Shown in pieces: positions 27,360-33,397 of a stretch of 36,660 bases of DNA. Every line of letters starts with the position of its first letter. The first letter of the stretch is position 1. The stretch lies in assembly GCA_903871335.1 (NCBI GenBank), contig CAIQGE010000002.1, positions 1-36,660 of the forward strand, given 5' to 3'. The translations under genes were made by a program, and so were the position numbers. The notes under the pieces are model-generated. The model worked only from the letters and a program-made list of their open reading frames with translations, did not search any database and had not been told where the DNA came from. Origin of the DNA: an uncultured Actinomycetes bacterium (lineage in GTDB: Bacteria > Actinomycetota > Acidimicrobiia > Acidimicrobiales > RAAP-2).

Positions 27360-27365
27360 ACGATA
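27360..27365 (-). promoter_or_regulatory. Possible -10 box for rex
   Basis: TATCGT on the minus strand ends eight bases before the rex ATG and five before the preceding in-frame TTG. The spacing is less regular than at the other leaderless-type genes, and rex may simply be read through from proC, 24 bases upstream. Confidence 0.25.
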
Positions 27366-27375
27366 TCGGACGGGG

Positions 27376-28182
27376 CTAACGGCCCAGTTGACGACTTCGC
27401 TCAGCGGCTGACGCCACCGCCTCCAAGAACGCGGCCCGCACCGCGCGGCCCTCCAGCATGCGCAGTCCCGCGGCGGTGGTGCCACCCGGAGACGTGACCT
27501 GGGAACGCAGTTCCTCCGGCGTTTCACCGGATTGGGCCAGAAGTGCTCCGGCCCCTTCGAAGGTGGCCACCACGAGTTGGCGTGACACTTCACGAGTGAG
27601 TCCTTGATGGACGCCCGCCTCGACGAGAGCTTCGACCACGAGATAGAGGTAGGCGGGCATGGAGCCCGACAAACCCGTCACCGCATCAAGGTGACGTTCG
27701 GCGAGACGCACGACCGTGCCCAAGGAACCAAGGACGTCGGCCGCCCAGTCGAGATCGTCCTTGGTGACGTGGGAACCCCCCGAGATCGCGCTCGCTCCCT
27801 TACCCACGACCACCGGTGTATTGGGCATGGCGCGCACCACGGCGACGGCACCGGGCATCACTGCTTCGAGCCGGGCACACGACAGGCCCGCGACCACCGA
27901 CAGGACTCGGCGTGCGCCACAGGCGCCGATGAGACGAGCGGCCCCCTCCGCCTGATCGGGCTTCACGCAGAGGACCACTCCCGAGTGGTCATCGACGTTG
28001 TCGAGTTCGAGGGTCGGCAGCACGCTCACGCCCGGTAGTTCGTCGACGAGTTCAGCGCGCCGCTCGGCGCCGCTCTCCACCACCGCCAGGTCCGAGGTCG
28101 GAACAAAGTGTGCGCGCAGCAGTCCCTGGGCCAAGGCGCCGCCAATGCGACCGCCACCAACGATGATCAAGCGATATGCCAT
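27376..28182 (-). CDS. proC: Pyrroline-5-carboxylate reductase
   Basis: A 268-residue enzyme for the last step of proline synthesis, reducing pyrroline-5-carboxylate with NAD(P)H. The N-terminal LIIVGGGRIGGALAQGLL binds the cofactor; VVRAMPNTPVVVGKGASAI and the signature AVTGLSGSMPAYLYLVVEALVEAGVHQGL through SPGGTTAAGLRMLE (residues about 165-255, landmarks only) are clear. A TANNNT box lies exactly six bases before the ATG. The gene sits between the mshA pair and rex, an order partly shared with mycobacteria. Confidence 0.95.
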   Translation of the reverse strand: MAYRLIIVGGGRIGGALAQGLLRAHFVPTSDLAVVESGAERRAELVDELPGVSVLPTLELDNVDDHSGVVLCVKPDQAEGAARLIGACGARRVLSVVAGLSCARLEAVMPGAVAVVRAMPNTPVVVGKGASAISGGSHVTKDDLDWAADVLGSLGTVVRLAERHLDAVTGLSGSMPAYLYLVVEALVEAGVHQGLTREVSRQLVVATFEGAGALLAQSGETPEELRSQVTSPGGTTAAGLRMLEGRAVRAAFLEAVASAAERSRQLGR

Positions 28183-28188
28183 GTCGCA

Positions 28189-28194
28189 ACGCTA
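28189..28194 (-). promoter_or_regulatory. -10 box for a leaderless proC transcript
   Basis: TAGCGT on the minus strand, six bases (TGCGAC), then the proC ATG. There is no ribosome binding site in between. Confidence 0.5.
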
Positions 28195-28211
28195 CTCAGC
28201 GGCCTTGGCGC

Positions 28212-28700
28212 CTAGCGATTCCGCCGACGGCGATAGAGGGAACCGAAGCCCAGGCTCATGGCCGTCGGAAAGATTTCGTCCACGTAGTGCAAAGCGGCGC
28301 CGCAGATCTCGTCCAACCGGTCAGCGTCCACGTCGGCCACCGGGACCCGACCGACGAGATAGATCGCGGACTCGGGACCGAGAGCCAGATGAAGTTCGTG
28401 GAGGTCGGCGTTCTTCGCGAGGAGGAAACGGTAGACGTCCTCGATGCGCTCATCGGGTGCGGGCATGACTTGGGCTTCGACATGCACCGTTCGCTGGCGC
28501 AACGTGAGCCACAGCGTTACGAATTCCTTTTCGTCACCGCGCAGCCGGAGGAGCCACCGGTACTGTCCGCGATCGTCGGCAACACCCGTGGTCTCCAGTG
28601 CCGCGAGAACTCCGGTGTCGAACCACGTCGCCGACCACGACCGCAACAGGCCATCCAGTCGTTCCGCCGCACCCTCATCCGCGATGGGTGTCGAGGTCAC
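28212..28700 (-). CDS. YbjN domain protein downstream of mshA
   Basis: About 162 residues with the YbjN/type III secretion chaperone-like fold: a helix (AERLDGLLRSWSATWF), a strand pair with YRWLLRLRGDEKEFVTLWLTLRQRTVHVEAQVMP (about 42-75) and a helical tail. The frame is open far upstream, but the GTG at 28700 overlaps the mshA stop as GTGA and begins the recognisable domain. A YbjN protein also follows mshA in mycobacteria (Rv0487). Its role is unknown; the conserved pairing suggests a link to mycothiol or to MshA stability, which is inference. Confidence 0.85.
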   Translation of the reverse strand: MTSTPIADEGAAERLDGLLRSWSATWFDTGVLAALETTGVADDRGQYRWLLRLRGDEKEFVTLWLTLRQRTVHVEAQVMPAPDERIEDVYRFLLAKNADLHELHLALGPESAIYLVGRVPVADVDADRLDEICGAALHYVDEIFPTAMSLGFGSLYRRRRNR

Positions 28701-29917
28701 GGACAGGTGACCAGAGCGGACGACCGGAGTTGGGCGCTGAGATCTCGGACTCGCTCGGCCGCGGCGCGCCACGTGTAATTCTGCGCGAGGATCACGGCGT
28801 TCGTGGATAATGACGTCGCTCGCTCTTCGTCGAGAACCCAGGCCACGGCGTCCGCCCAGACTTCCGGGGATCTCTCCTCGACGAGAAGGCCCGTCGCCCC
28901 GGAGTCCACCAACGTGACGAGTCCGCCCACACGCGAGGCCACCACTGGTGTGCCACACGCGGCGGACTCGAGAGCCACCAGTCCGAAACTTTCCGCGCGC
29001 GACGGCACCAAAGTCACGTCTGCGGCGCGGAACCACGTCGACAAGAGTTCGTGGGGTTGAGGTGCAACAAAAGACACGTGATCAATAACTCCAGCGTTCG
29101 CCACGCGACGACGAAGACCCTCGAGCGTGCTGCGTCCTCCCGGTCCGCTCGGTCCACCCACAATCGCGAGGTGAATCGGCGTGCCTCGACGATGCAGTTC
29201 AATCACCGTGTCGAGAGCGAGGTCGACACCCTTCAGCGATTGCAATCGGCCAACAAAGAGCGCGAGGGGCACTTCGGCCGCAAAACCCAGCGCACGGCGC
29301 GCCTGCGGACGATAGCCCGGTGCGAAGAAGGCGTGCTCCACACCGTGGGGCACCACGTGCACACGCGAGGGATCCGCGTGGTAGTGGTGGACAATCTGTT
29401 CGACTTCGACGTCGCAACTCGCGAGCACCGCGTCCGAACAATCAATGATTCGGTGTTCTTGCTCGGCTCGCTCGGGTGATTCCGGCTCAAAAGTTTCCGC
29501 CTTGACGTGTTCCAGCGTGTGGAAGGTGGTGATCAAGGGAATAGAGAAATCGTGCTTGAGACGATGGCCTGCCACACCACTCAGCCAATAATTCGCGTGG
29601 AGCGCCTCGGGGAGTCCCGAACAACGAAACGCCGCGGCGATGCCGTCGGCGTAGTCGTCGACGTAGAGAGGAAGTTCGTGACGTTCCAAGACGCGCGGCG
29701 GTCCGGCCGTGATGTGACGAACACGAAATCCGGGTTCGACGACGATGGTGTCATTGACCGCGGCCGACTCCCGTCGGGTGTAGACGTCGACCTCGTGTCC
29801 GAGTCGGGCGAGCGCCGAGGAGAGTTCTCGCACGCACACGTTCATGCCCCCACCGTCACCCGTCCCGGGCTGGGCCAAGGGTGAGGTGTGGTACGAGAGA
29901 ACCGCGAGACGAGCCAC
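28697..29917 (-). CDS. mshA: D-inositol-3-phosphate glycosyltransferase (mycothiol synthesis)
   Basis: A 406-residue GT4 glycosyltransferase that puts N-acetylglucosamine on inositol-3-phosphate, the first step of mycothiol. The N-terminal SYHTSPLAQPGTGDGGGMNVCVREL loop (residues 8-32) is typical of MshA; the C-terminal donor site has VPSRAESFGLVALESAACGTPVVAS, and the middle LALFVGRLQSLKGVDLAL. The GTG at 29917 lies nine bases after the XRE stop and six after a TANNNT box, and has no ribosome binding site, so it may be leaderless. Mycothiol is restricted to actinobacteria, which makes this gene a strong taxonomic marker. Confidence 0.93.
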   Translation of the reverse strand: MARLAVLSYHTSPLAQPGTGDGGGMNVCVRELSSALARLGHEVDVYTRRESAAVNDTIVVEPGFRVRHITAGPPRVLERHELPLYVDDYADGIAAAFRCSGLPEALHANYWLSGVAGHRLKHDFSIPLITTFHTLEHVKAETFEPESPERAEQEHRIIDCSDAVLASCDVEVEQIVHHYHADPSRVHVVPHGVEHAFFAPGYRPQARRALGFAAEVPLALFVGRLQSLKGVDLALDTVIELHRRGTPIHLAIVGGPSGPGGRSTLEGLRRRVANAGVIDHVSFVAPQPHELLSTWFRAADVTLVPSRAESFGLVALESAACGTPVVASRVGGLVTLVDSGATGLLVEERSPEVWADAVAWVLDEERATSLSTNAVILAQNYTWRAAAERVRDLSAQLRSSALVTCP

Positions 29918-29923
29918 GCGAGG

Positions 29924-29929
29924 AGCCTA
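29924..29929 (-). promoter_or_regulatory. -10 box for a leaderless mshA transcript
   Basis: TAGGCT on the minus strand is followed by six bases (CCTCGC) and the mshA GTG. Its first three bases are also the TAG stop of the XRE gene, so promoter and stop codon share bases. Confidence 0.4.
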
Positions 29930-30301
29930 ATTGTCCGGAGTCGTGGAACTTCCGGAAGCGTTATCGGCGAGGAAGGAACGAAGAATGGTCACGAGCGCCT
30001 GTCGCTGCGCGTCGGTGAGACGTTCGTCAGCCAAGATGGCGCCCTCGGACGAGCCGTAGCGATTCTCGTCCAGAATGCCCGCCTGCACGTACAACGTCTC
30101 CGCCGAAATCGACAACGCTTTGGCAATTTTCTGGAGGATGTCCGCACTGGGTCGCTTGAGACCACCTTCGATTTGCGACAGGTAGACATTGGAGACGCCG
30201 GCCATTTCGCCGAGGCGACGGAGCGACATTTGCGCGTTCGCTCGTTGTTCCTTGATGAAGCCACCGAGGTCCCGGACGCCGCTCGGGCGTTCCTCTGTCA
30301 T
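29927..30301 (-). CDS. XRE-family helix-turn-helix regulator
   Basis: A 124-residue protein beginning MTEERPSGVRDLGGFIKEQR. The HTH_3 domain spans about residues 12-70, with MSLRRLGEMAGVSNVYLSQIEGGLKRPSADILQKIAKAL as landmark (residues about 25-62); the tail has a short helix before a polar C-terminus. The frame is open 75 codons further up, but that part is antisense-like basic sequence, and the ATG at 30301 sits six bases after a TACGAT box. It is packed between sodX (15 bases upstream) and mshA. A role in the oxidative stress or nickel response of its neighbours is plausible, not shown. Confidence 0.87.
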   Translation of the reverse strand: MTEERPSGVRDLGGFIKEQRANAQMSLRRLGEMAGVSNVYLSQIEGGLKRPSADILQKIAKALSISAETLYVQAGILDENRYGSSEGAILADERLTDAQRQALVTILRSFLADNASGSSTTPDN

Positions 30302-30307
30302 GTGGTC

Positions 30308-30313
30308 ATCGTA
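30308..30313 (-). promoter_or_regulatory. -10 box for a leaderless XRE regulator transcript
   Basis: TACGAT on the minus strand, six bases (GACCAC), then the ATG at 30301. It lies directly behind the sodX stop, so the regulator can be expressed apart from sodX. Confidence 0.5.
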
Positions 30314-30315
30314 TT

Positions 30316-30630
30316 TCACCGACGCAGGGCCGACGGCGGGACGCGCCACACGACGTCTCGAACCGAAACGGGACCAAAAAGACGCGAATCTTCGGAGAAT
30401 TCTGCGTTGTCGCCCTGCACTTCGACAGTCGACGCGGCGACCTTCGTGACCCGCTTGACCAGTATTCGCGCCGGATCCCGTGGATCGCGTACACCAACGA
30501 CGTCGCCCACCCGCGGTCGCCGCCACCGACGAAACGCCGGCACCACCTCACCGGGCAGCAGCGTGGGGAGCATGGAGGGACCTTCAATCACGAGCTGACG
30601 GGCCCACCACGACTGACCGGGAAGTCTCAT
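30316..30630 (-). CDS. sodX: Nickel superoxide dismutase maturation protease
   Basis: A 104-residue S26-family (signal-peptidase-like) protease. The catalytic serine is S19 in IEGPSMLPTL and the general base is K59 in RILVKRV, followed by the family motif VQGDNAEFSEDSR. SodX removes the leader of NiSOD so that the new N-terminal His can bind nickel. It is divergent from sodN, the usual pairing. It lacks the transmembrane anchor of general signal peptidases, as expected for a cytoplasmic processing enzyme. Confidence 0.92.
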   Translation of the reverse strand: MRLPGQSWWARQLVIEGPSMLPTLLPGEVVPAFRRWRRPRVGDVVGVRDPRDPARILVKRVTKVAASTVEVQGDNAEFSEDSRLFGPVSVRDVVWRVPPSALRR

Positions 30631-30637
30631 CAGAGGA

Positions 30638-30643
30638 ACGCTA
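30638..30643 (-). promoter_or_regulatory. -10 box for sodX
   Basis: TAGCGT on the minus strand, seven bases before the sodX ATG, one base longer than the usual spacing in this window. The transcript would be leaderless or begin one base before the ATG. Confidence 0.4.
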
Positions 30644-30658
30644 CTGACAAAGGATCGC

Positions 30659-30664
30659 TAACCT
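30659..30664 (+). promoter_or_regulatory. Candidate -10 box for sodN
   Basis: TAACCT points towards sodN and would give a leader of about 56 nt with a ribosome binding site (AAAGGTG) shortly before the ATG at 30727. It lies only 15 bp from the sodX -10 box, so one bound regulator could block both promoters. Confidence 0.35.
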
Positions 30665-30726
30665 GCCTTCGGAGTCATCCCGCCCTCGCGTGTGTCGGGG
30701 GCGTACCCATTTCGAAAGGTGAACCA

Positions 30727-31143
30727 ATGAGTTTCCGTTTCCGAGTTGCGTCGCTCCTGGCGACGAACGCCCCGGCCCTGACTGTCCACGCGCACTGCGA
30801 CCTCCCGTGTGGTGTCTACGACCCGGCTCAGGCGAAGATTGAAGCCCAGTCGGTCAAGGCGTGCATGGAAAAGTACGCGGCGTCGACTGACCCCGATTTC
30901 AAAGTTCGTGCGACCGTCATCAAGGAAGAGCGCGCCGATCTCGTCAAGCACCACCTGTGGGTTCTGTGGACGGACTACTTCAAGCCCGAGCACCTCGCCG
31001 CTCACCCCGACCTGCACGACCTCTTCTGGAAGGCCACCAAGTCGGCTGGCGAAGCGAAGAAGACGAACGACGTCGCCGTCGCTGACCGTTTGGTGAGCGA
31101 AATTGACGCCATCGCCGAAATCTTCTGGGCCACCAAGAAGTAA
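30727..31143 (+). CDS. sodN: Nickel superoxide dismutase
   Basis: A 138-residue precursor. The nickel hook HCDLPCGVYDP starts at residue 23, so cleavage after A22 leaves H1, C2 and C6 as nickel ligands and a mature protein of 116 residues, close to the usual 117. The 22-residue leader is not a classical secretion signal, which fits processing by the adjacent SodX. The enzyme dismutes superoxide in the cytoplasm as a hexamer and needs nickel. AAAGGTG precedes the ATG. A strong terminator follows. Confidence 0.97.
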   Translation: MSFRFRVASLLATNAPALTVHAHCDLPCGVYDPAQAKIEAQSVKACMEKYAASTDPDFKVRATVIKEERADLVKHHLWVLWTDYFKPEHLAAHPDLHDLFWKATKSAGEAKKTNDVAVADRLVSEIDAIAEIFWATKK

Positions 31144-31154
31144 CTACTCGCACC

Positions 31155-31196
31155 AATGACCAATGCCCGGTGCCAACGCACCGGGCATTCGTCATT
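31155..31196. terminator. Strong bidirectional terminator hairpin after sodN
   Basis: A perfect 12-bp stem (arms 31162-31173 and 31178-31189, loop CAAC) is extended by a further 6 bp (31155-31160 with 31191-31196) across a single C-C mismatch. It begins 11 bases after the sodN stop and lies before the end of the convergent zinc-finger gene at 31208, so it can serve both. The downstream T-tract is short (three Ts). Confidence 0.85.
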
Positions 31197-31207
31197 TGCA
31201 GCGACCT

Positions 31208-31411
31208 TTAGGAAATCTCGACTTCGTTCAAACGTGGGTGGGCGGCACAACTGGTGCGCACGGGGTCCGACGTCAGTAGTGCCGCGTCGATTTCCGTGCC
31301 ACATGTCTCGCATGAACGATACGCACCCTCGCGCAAACGCTCCAGTGCGTGATCCACGTCCGAGAGTGTGCGCTCAATGGACGCAACGGTTTCGTTCGAA
31401 ATTTCACTCAC
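31208..31411 (-). CDS. DksA/TraR-like zinc-finger miniprotein
   Basis: A 67-residue protein: a short N-terminal helix (about 5-30), then GAYRSCETCGTEIDAALLTSDPVRTSCAAH, a close match to the DksA/TraR zinc finger in which the fourth ligand appears to be His rather than Cys. It lacks the long coiled coil with the acidic tip that DksA inserts into RNA polymerase, so it is closer to TraR-type short forms. Function unknown; an effect on transcription is possible. The GTG start lies exactly six bases after TAACCT, indicating a leaderless mRNA. It is convergent with sodN. Confidence 0.78.
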   Translation of the reverse strand: MSEISNETVASIERTLSDVDHALERLREGAYRSCETCGTEIDAALLTSDPVRTSCAAHPRLNEVEIS

Positions 31412-31417
31412 GACAGC

Positions 31418-31423
31418 AGGTTA
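31418..31423 (-). promoter_or_regulatory. -10 box for the zinc-finger miniprotein (leaderless)
   Basis: TAACCT on the minus strand, then six bases (GCTGTC), then the GTG at 31411. No ribosome binding site is present. Confidence 0.5.
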
Positions 31424-31487
31424 GCGAAGTCCGAACTCCCTTTTTCTCGGCGCCTCATGGTTCCCGGCACCACACTCCTCAACGGCA

Positions 31488-31493
31488 TATCCT
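31488..31493 (+). promoter_or_regulatory. -10 box for the zinc-ribbon gene (leaderless)
   Basis: TATCCT, six bases (CACATC), then the ATG at 31500. It is divergent from the promoter of the zinc-finger miniprotein 65 bp away. Confidence 0.5.
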
Positions 31494-31499
31494 CACATC

Positions 31500-31889
31500 A
31501 TGAAGGACATTCGCCTCGACTCCCTCAACCGCACGCGGTGTTGGAAGTGCGGAGGAAAGTCTTTCGAGCCTCTCTCGTCGCATTTGTCACGAGGTCACGA
31601 GAACAACGGCTCCATTCTCCATCAGCCAAATCTTGAATGCACTCGCTGTGGTGCTCATAACAAGGTGGGTAACGCCGTGCGGTACCAGGGACCCGACGAC
31701 GCGGCGTACGCCGACGAGTGGGAAGAGGAACAGAAGGATCCCAACGAGCGAGGAGCCCTCGAGAAGGATCTCCGTCCCGACAACAACACGAACAATTCGA
31801 CTGACGGTACTCCCCCTTCATTTGTATCGACAATGCTCTCCAACACCGTCGTCGAAAGGCTTGGCAGCATCGGTCCGCTCGATCGCTGA
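31500..31889 (+). CDS. Small zinc-ribbon protein of unknown function
   Basis: A 129-residue protein with two CxxC pairs, CWKCGG (about residue 14) and CTRCGA (about 48), which could bind one zinc ion in a ribbon. Between them lies LSSHLSRGHENNGSILHQPNLE. The C-terminal half is acidic and Asn/Asp-rich and probably disordered. I do not recognise a family. The start is supported by the TATCCT-N6-ATG arrangement. It is the last gene before tRNA-Lys on the same strand. Confidence 0.6.
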   Translation: MKDIRLDSLNRTRCWKCGGKSFEPLSSHLSRGHENNGSILHQPNLECTRCGAHNKVGNAVRYQGPDDAAYADEWEEEQKDPNERGALEKDLRPDNNTNNSTDGTPPSFVSTMLSNTVVERLGSIGPLDR

Positions 31890-32025
31890 GAGCGTCAATT
31901 TTTCTTGTAGCCGGTCCGAGGACAACGTCTCGACAACTTCGATGCAGATGGGAAACCCCGAATCTCATGGGCTAACCTGTGCCACTCGGAGACTGAGCGT
32001 TCCGCAACGAACATCTCCACGCACC
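31890..32025 (+). other. Intergenic region before tRNA-Lys
   Basis: These 136 bases hold a candidate tRNA promoter (see separate entry) and an early T-rich stretch (ATTTTTCTTG) that could end transcription of the zinc-ribbon gene, though without an obvious hairpin. I see no further gene. Confidence 0.4.
31973..31978 (+). promoter_or_regulatory. Candidate -10 box for tRNA-Lys
   Basis: TAACCT is located 47 bases before the mature tRNA 5' end, giving a precursor leader of about 40 nt to be removed by RNase P. No clear -35 is visible. Confidence 0.35.
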
Positions 32026-32098
32026 GGGCCGCTAGCTCATCGGGAAGAGCAGGGGACTTTTAATCCCAAGGTGCCGGGATCGAGACCCGGGCGGCCCA
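32026..32098 (+). tRNA. tRNA-Lys (anticodon UUU)
   Basis: A 73-nt cloverleaf. Acceptor arm GGGCCGC (32026-32032) pairs fully with GCGGCCC (32091-32097); D-stem GCTC/GAGC; anticodon loop CTTTTAA at 32057-32063 with TTT at 32059-32061; T-stem CCGGG/CCCGG with loop ATCGAGA; discriminator A at 32098. The outermost anticodon-stem pair (32052 with 32068) is G-A, the only mismatch. CCA is not fully encoded. The 3' two-thirds overlap the antisense end of the integrase gene, showing that this tRNA is the integration target of the element to its right. Confidence 0.95.
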
Positions 32099-33341
32099 CA
32101 AAACCCCTGGTCACAGGCTTGGGGGTTATGAAATCGGCGTCAAATGTAGCCAATTGTGTAGCCAATGGGTCAGTTTGCTGTGGACGCGAGTGGACGTTTT
32201 CGTCGAAAAGTGCGGCCTGCATGGCCGCTGCGGCGCGAGCTCGTGAGCGCGGCATGAGGTGCCCGTAGACGTCCTTCGTGACCCTGATCGAGGCGTGTCC
32301 GAGTTGCTCCGCGATGACCTCGAGCGGCACATCCATGGCGATCATGATCGAGGCGCAGGAGTGACGTAGCTCGTGGATCGACCAGTGCCCGAGTCCGGCT
32401 TCAATCGCGATCTTGGGCACGGTCTTGCCGAACTGCTCCGGGTCGAGCGGTGTGCCGATGGTGGAGGTGAAGATCAGGTCGTGGTCGTTGTGCCATTGAC
32501 GGCCCTTCACCAGCTCTTCCGCTTCTTGGAAGGCGCGGTGTTGGTCCAGCATCTCGATCATCGACCTCGAGAGATGGAGGGTGCGACGACTCCCCTTGGT
32601 CTTCAGGTCGTCGAGGTGGACGCCATTGGAATCTCGGATGAGCTGGCGGCGAATGTGGAGGACGACGGTGCCTTCGGCCGCTTCGATGTCTTCCCACTTG
32701 AGACCGAGGATTTCGCCACGACGGAGCCCGAGCGACAAGGTGAGGACGTACGCCGCCGACAAACGGTGCTCGCTCGCTGCGAGGAGGAACATCCGGGCTT
32801 GCTCGGGAGTAAGCGATCGACCCTCACGGTGGTTCATCTTCGGACCTTCGGCGATGGCTGCCACGTTGCGAGAGAGCAAGCCGTCTTGTTCGGCCATCCG
32901 GAGCGCTCGACGAAGCGTCGCCCGGGCCATTCTCCTCGTCGAGGCCGAATAGCCACGTGCTTCGAGGTCCTGGAGCATCTCGGCCACGTCTGTTGGCGTT
33001 AGCTTCGTGAGACGGATCTTGCCGAGGGTCGGGTTGATGTAGTCGTGCACGGCCCGGGCATACAGAGCTTCGGTGCGCGTCGAGATCGTCCCGGGGATGC
33101 GCTTGGTCAACCATCCCTCGAGGTAGGCCTCCACCGTGAGGCGATCAGGCGCCAGCGTGACCCCTTGCTCGACGGCCAACTTCACCTCGCGCATCTTTGC
33201 GACAACTTCGTTGCGCGTCCTGCCGTTGAGGACCTTGCGGACGCGCTTGCCGTTCTTCCAGCCGAGGTCGACAGCCCCGATCCAGAGACCATCGTCGCGC
33301 CGGTAGATCGCCCCTTCTCCCTTTGTGCGACGTGTCGCCAT
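32037..33341 (-). CDS. Tyrosine-type site-specific recombinase (integrase)
   Basis: A 434-residue phage-type integrase. N-terminal AP2-like arm-binding region (about 1-55, GAIYRRDDGLWIGAVDLG), core-binding SAM-like domain (about 65-150), and catalytic domain with the Arg of LSLGLRRGEILGLKWEDI, the HELRHSCAS box, the GH pair in EQLGHASIRVT and the Tyr of KDVYGHLMP. Strand exchange should thus be active. I choose ATG 33341 (MATRRTKGEG), preceded by GGAGGGG; the stop of an 18-residue ORF overlaps it as TAATG. The last 20 codons are antisense to tRNA-Lys, so the C-terminus depends on the integration junction. Confidence 0.95.
   Translation of the reverse strand: MATRRTKGEGAIYRRDDGLWIGAVDLGWKNGKRVRKVLNGRTRNEVVAKMREVKLAVEQGVTLAPDRLTVEAYLEGWLTKRIPGTISTRTEALYARAVHDYINPTLGKIRLTKLTPTDVAEMLQDLEARGYSASTRRMARATLRRALRMAEQDGLLSRNVAAIAEGPKMNHREGRSLTPEQARMFLLAASEHRLSAAYVLTLSLGLRRGEILGLKWEDIEAAEGTVVLHIRRQLIRDSNGVHLDDLKTKGSRRTLHLSRSMIEMLDQHRAFQEAEELVKGRQWHNDHDLIFTSTIGTPLDPEQFGKTVPKIAIEAGLGHWSIHELRHSCASIMIAMDVPLEVIAEQLGHASIRVTKDVYGHLMPRSRARAAAAMQAALFDENVHSRPQQTDPLATQLATFDADFITPKPVTRGFVGRPGLDPGTLGLKVPCSSR
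32056..32098 (+). other. Putative attL core inside the tRNA-Lys 3' part
   Basis: Integrases that lie head-to-tRNA and end inside it normally recombine within the anticodon-to-3' segment of the tRNA, rebuilding an intact tRNA on integration. That predicts a core repeat in this interval, with a second copy (attR) at the far end of the element. I found no second copy in the remaining 4.5 kb, so attR lies outside the window or is lost. The exact core borders cannot be set from one end. Confidence 0.5.
32102..32127 (+). terminator. Possible hairpin behind tRNA-Lys
   Basis: AACCCC (32102-32107) pairs with GGGGTT (32122-32127) directly after the tRNA, and CCTG/CAGG inside it gives an alternative small stem. 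This could end tRNA transcription or form part of the attachment region. There is no T-tract, and it lies within integrase coding sequence on the other strand. Confidence 0.3.
32145..32166 (+). repeat. Tandem direct repeat TGTAGCCAAT near the attachment site
   Basis: Two perfect copies of TGTAGCCAAT (32145-32154 and 32157-32166) separated by TG, so they recur every 12 bp. They lie 47 bases inside the element from the tRNA end. They are also part of the integrase gene (encoding LATQLAT), but identical codon choice and closeness to att suggest an arm-type binding site for integrase or excisionase. That role is inference. Confidence 0.55.
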
Positions 33342-33397
33342 TACCCCTCCTCGCTTCTGCAACGGTAGACCTCGGATCTGACAATTTCATTCGTCAT
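33341..33397 (-). CDS. 18-residue coupling ORF between excisionase and integrase
   Basis: ATG at 33397 overlaps the excisionase stop (ATGA), and the TAA stop overlaps the integrase ATG (TAATG), with the integrase ribosome binding site GGAGGGG inside its last codons. The peptide, MTNEIVRSEVYRCRSEEG, has no recognisable domain. It probably works by translation itself, carrying ribosomes from xis to int, if it is used at all. It is too short for gene finders; the evidence is only its two exact junctions. Confidence 0.4.
   Translation of the reverse strand: MTNEIVRSEVYRCRSEEG

Noticed and set aside
30665-30726. Riboswitch or nickel-responsive RNA in the sodN leader
   Set aside because: The leader would be only about 56 nt and shows no convincing stem structure or known riboswitch core.
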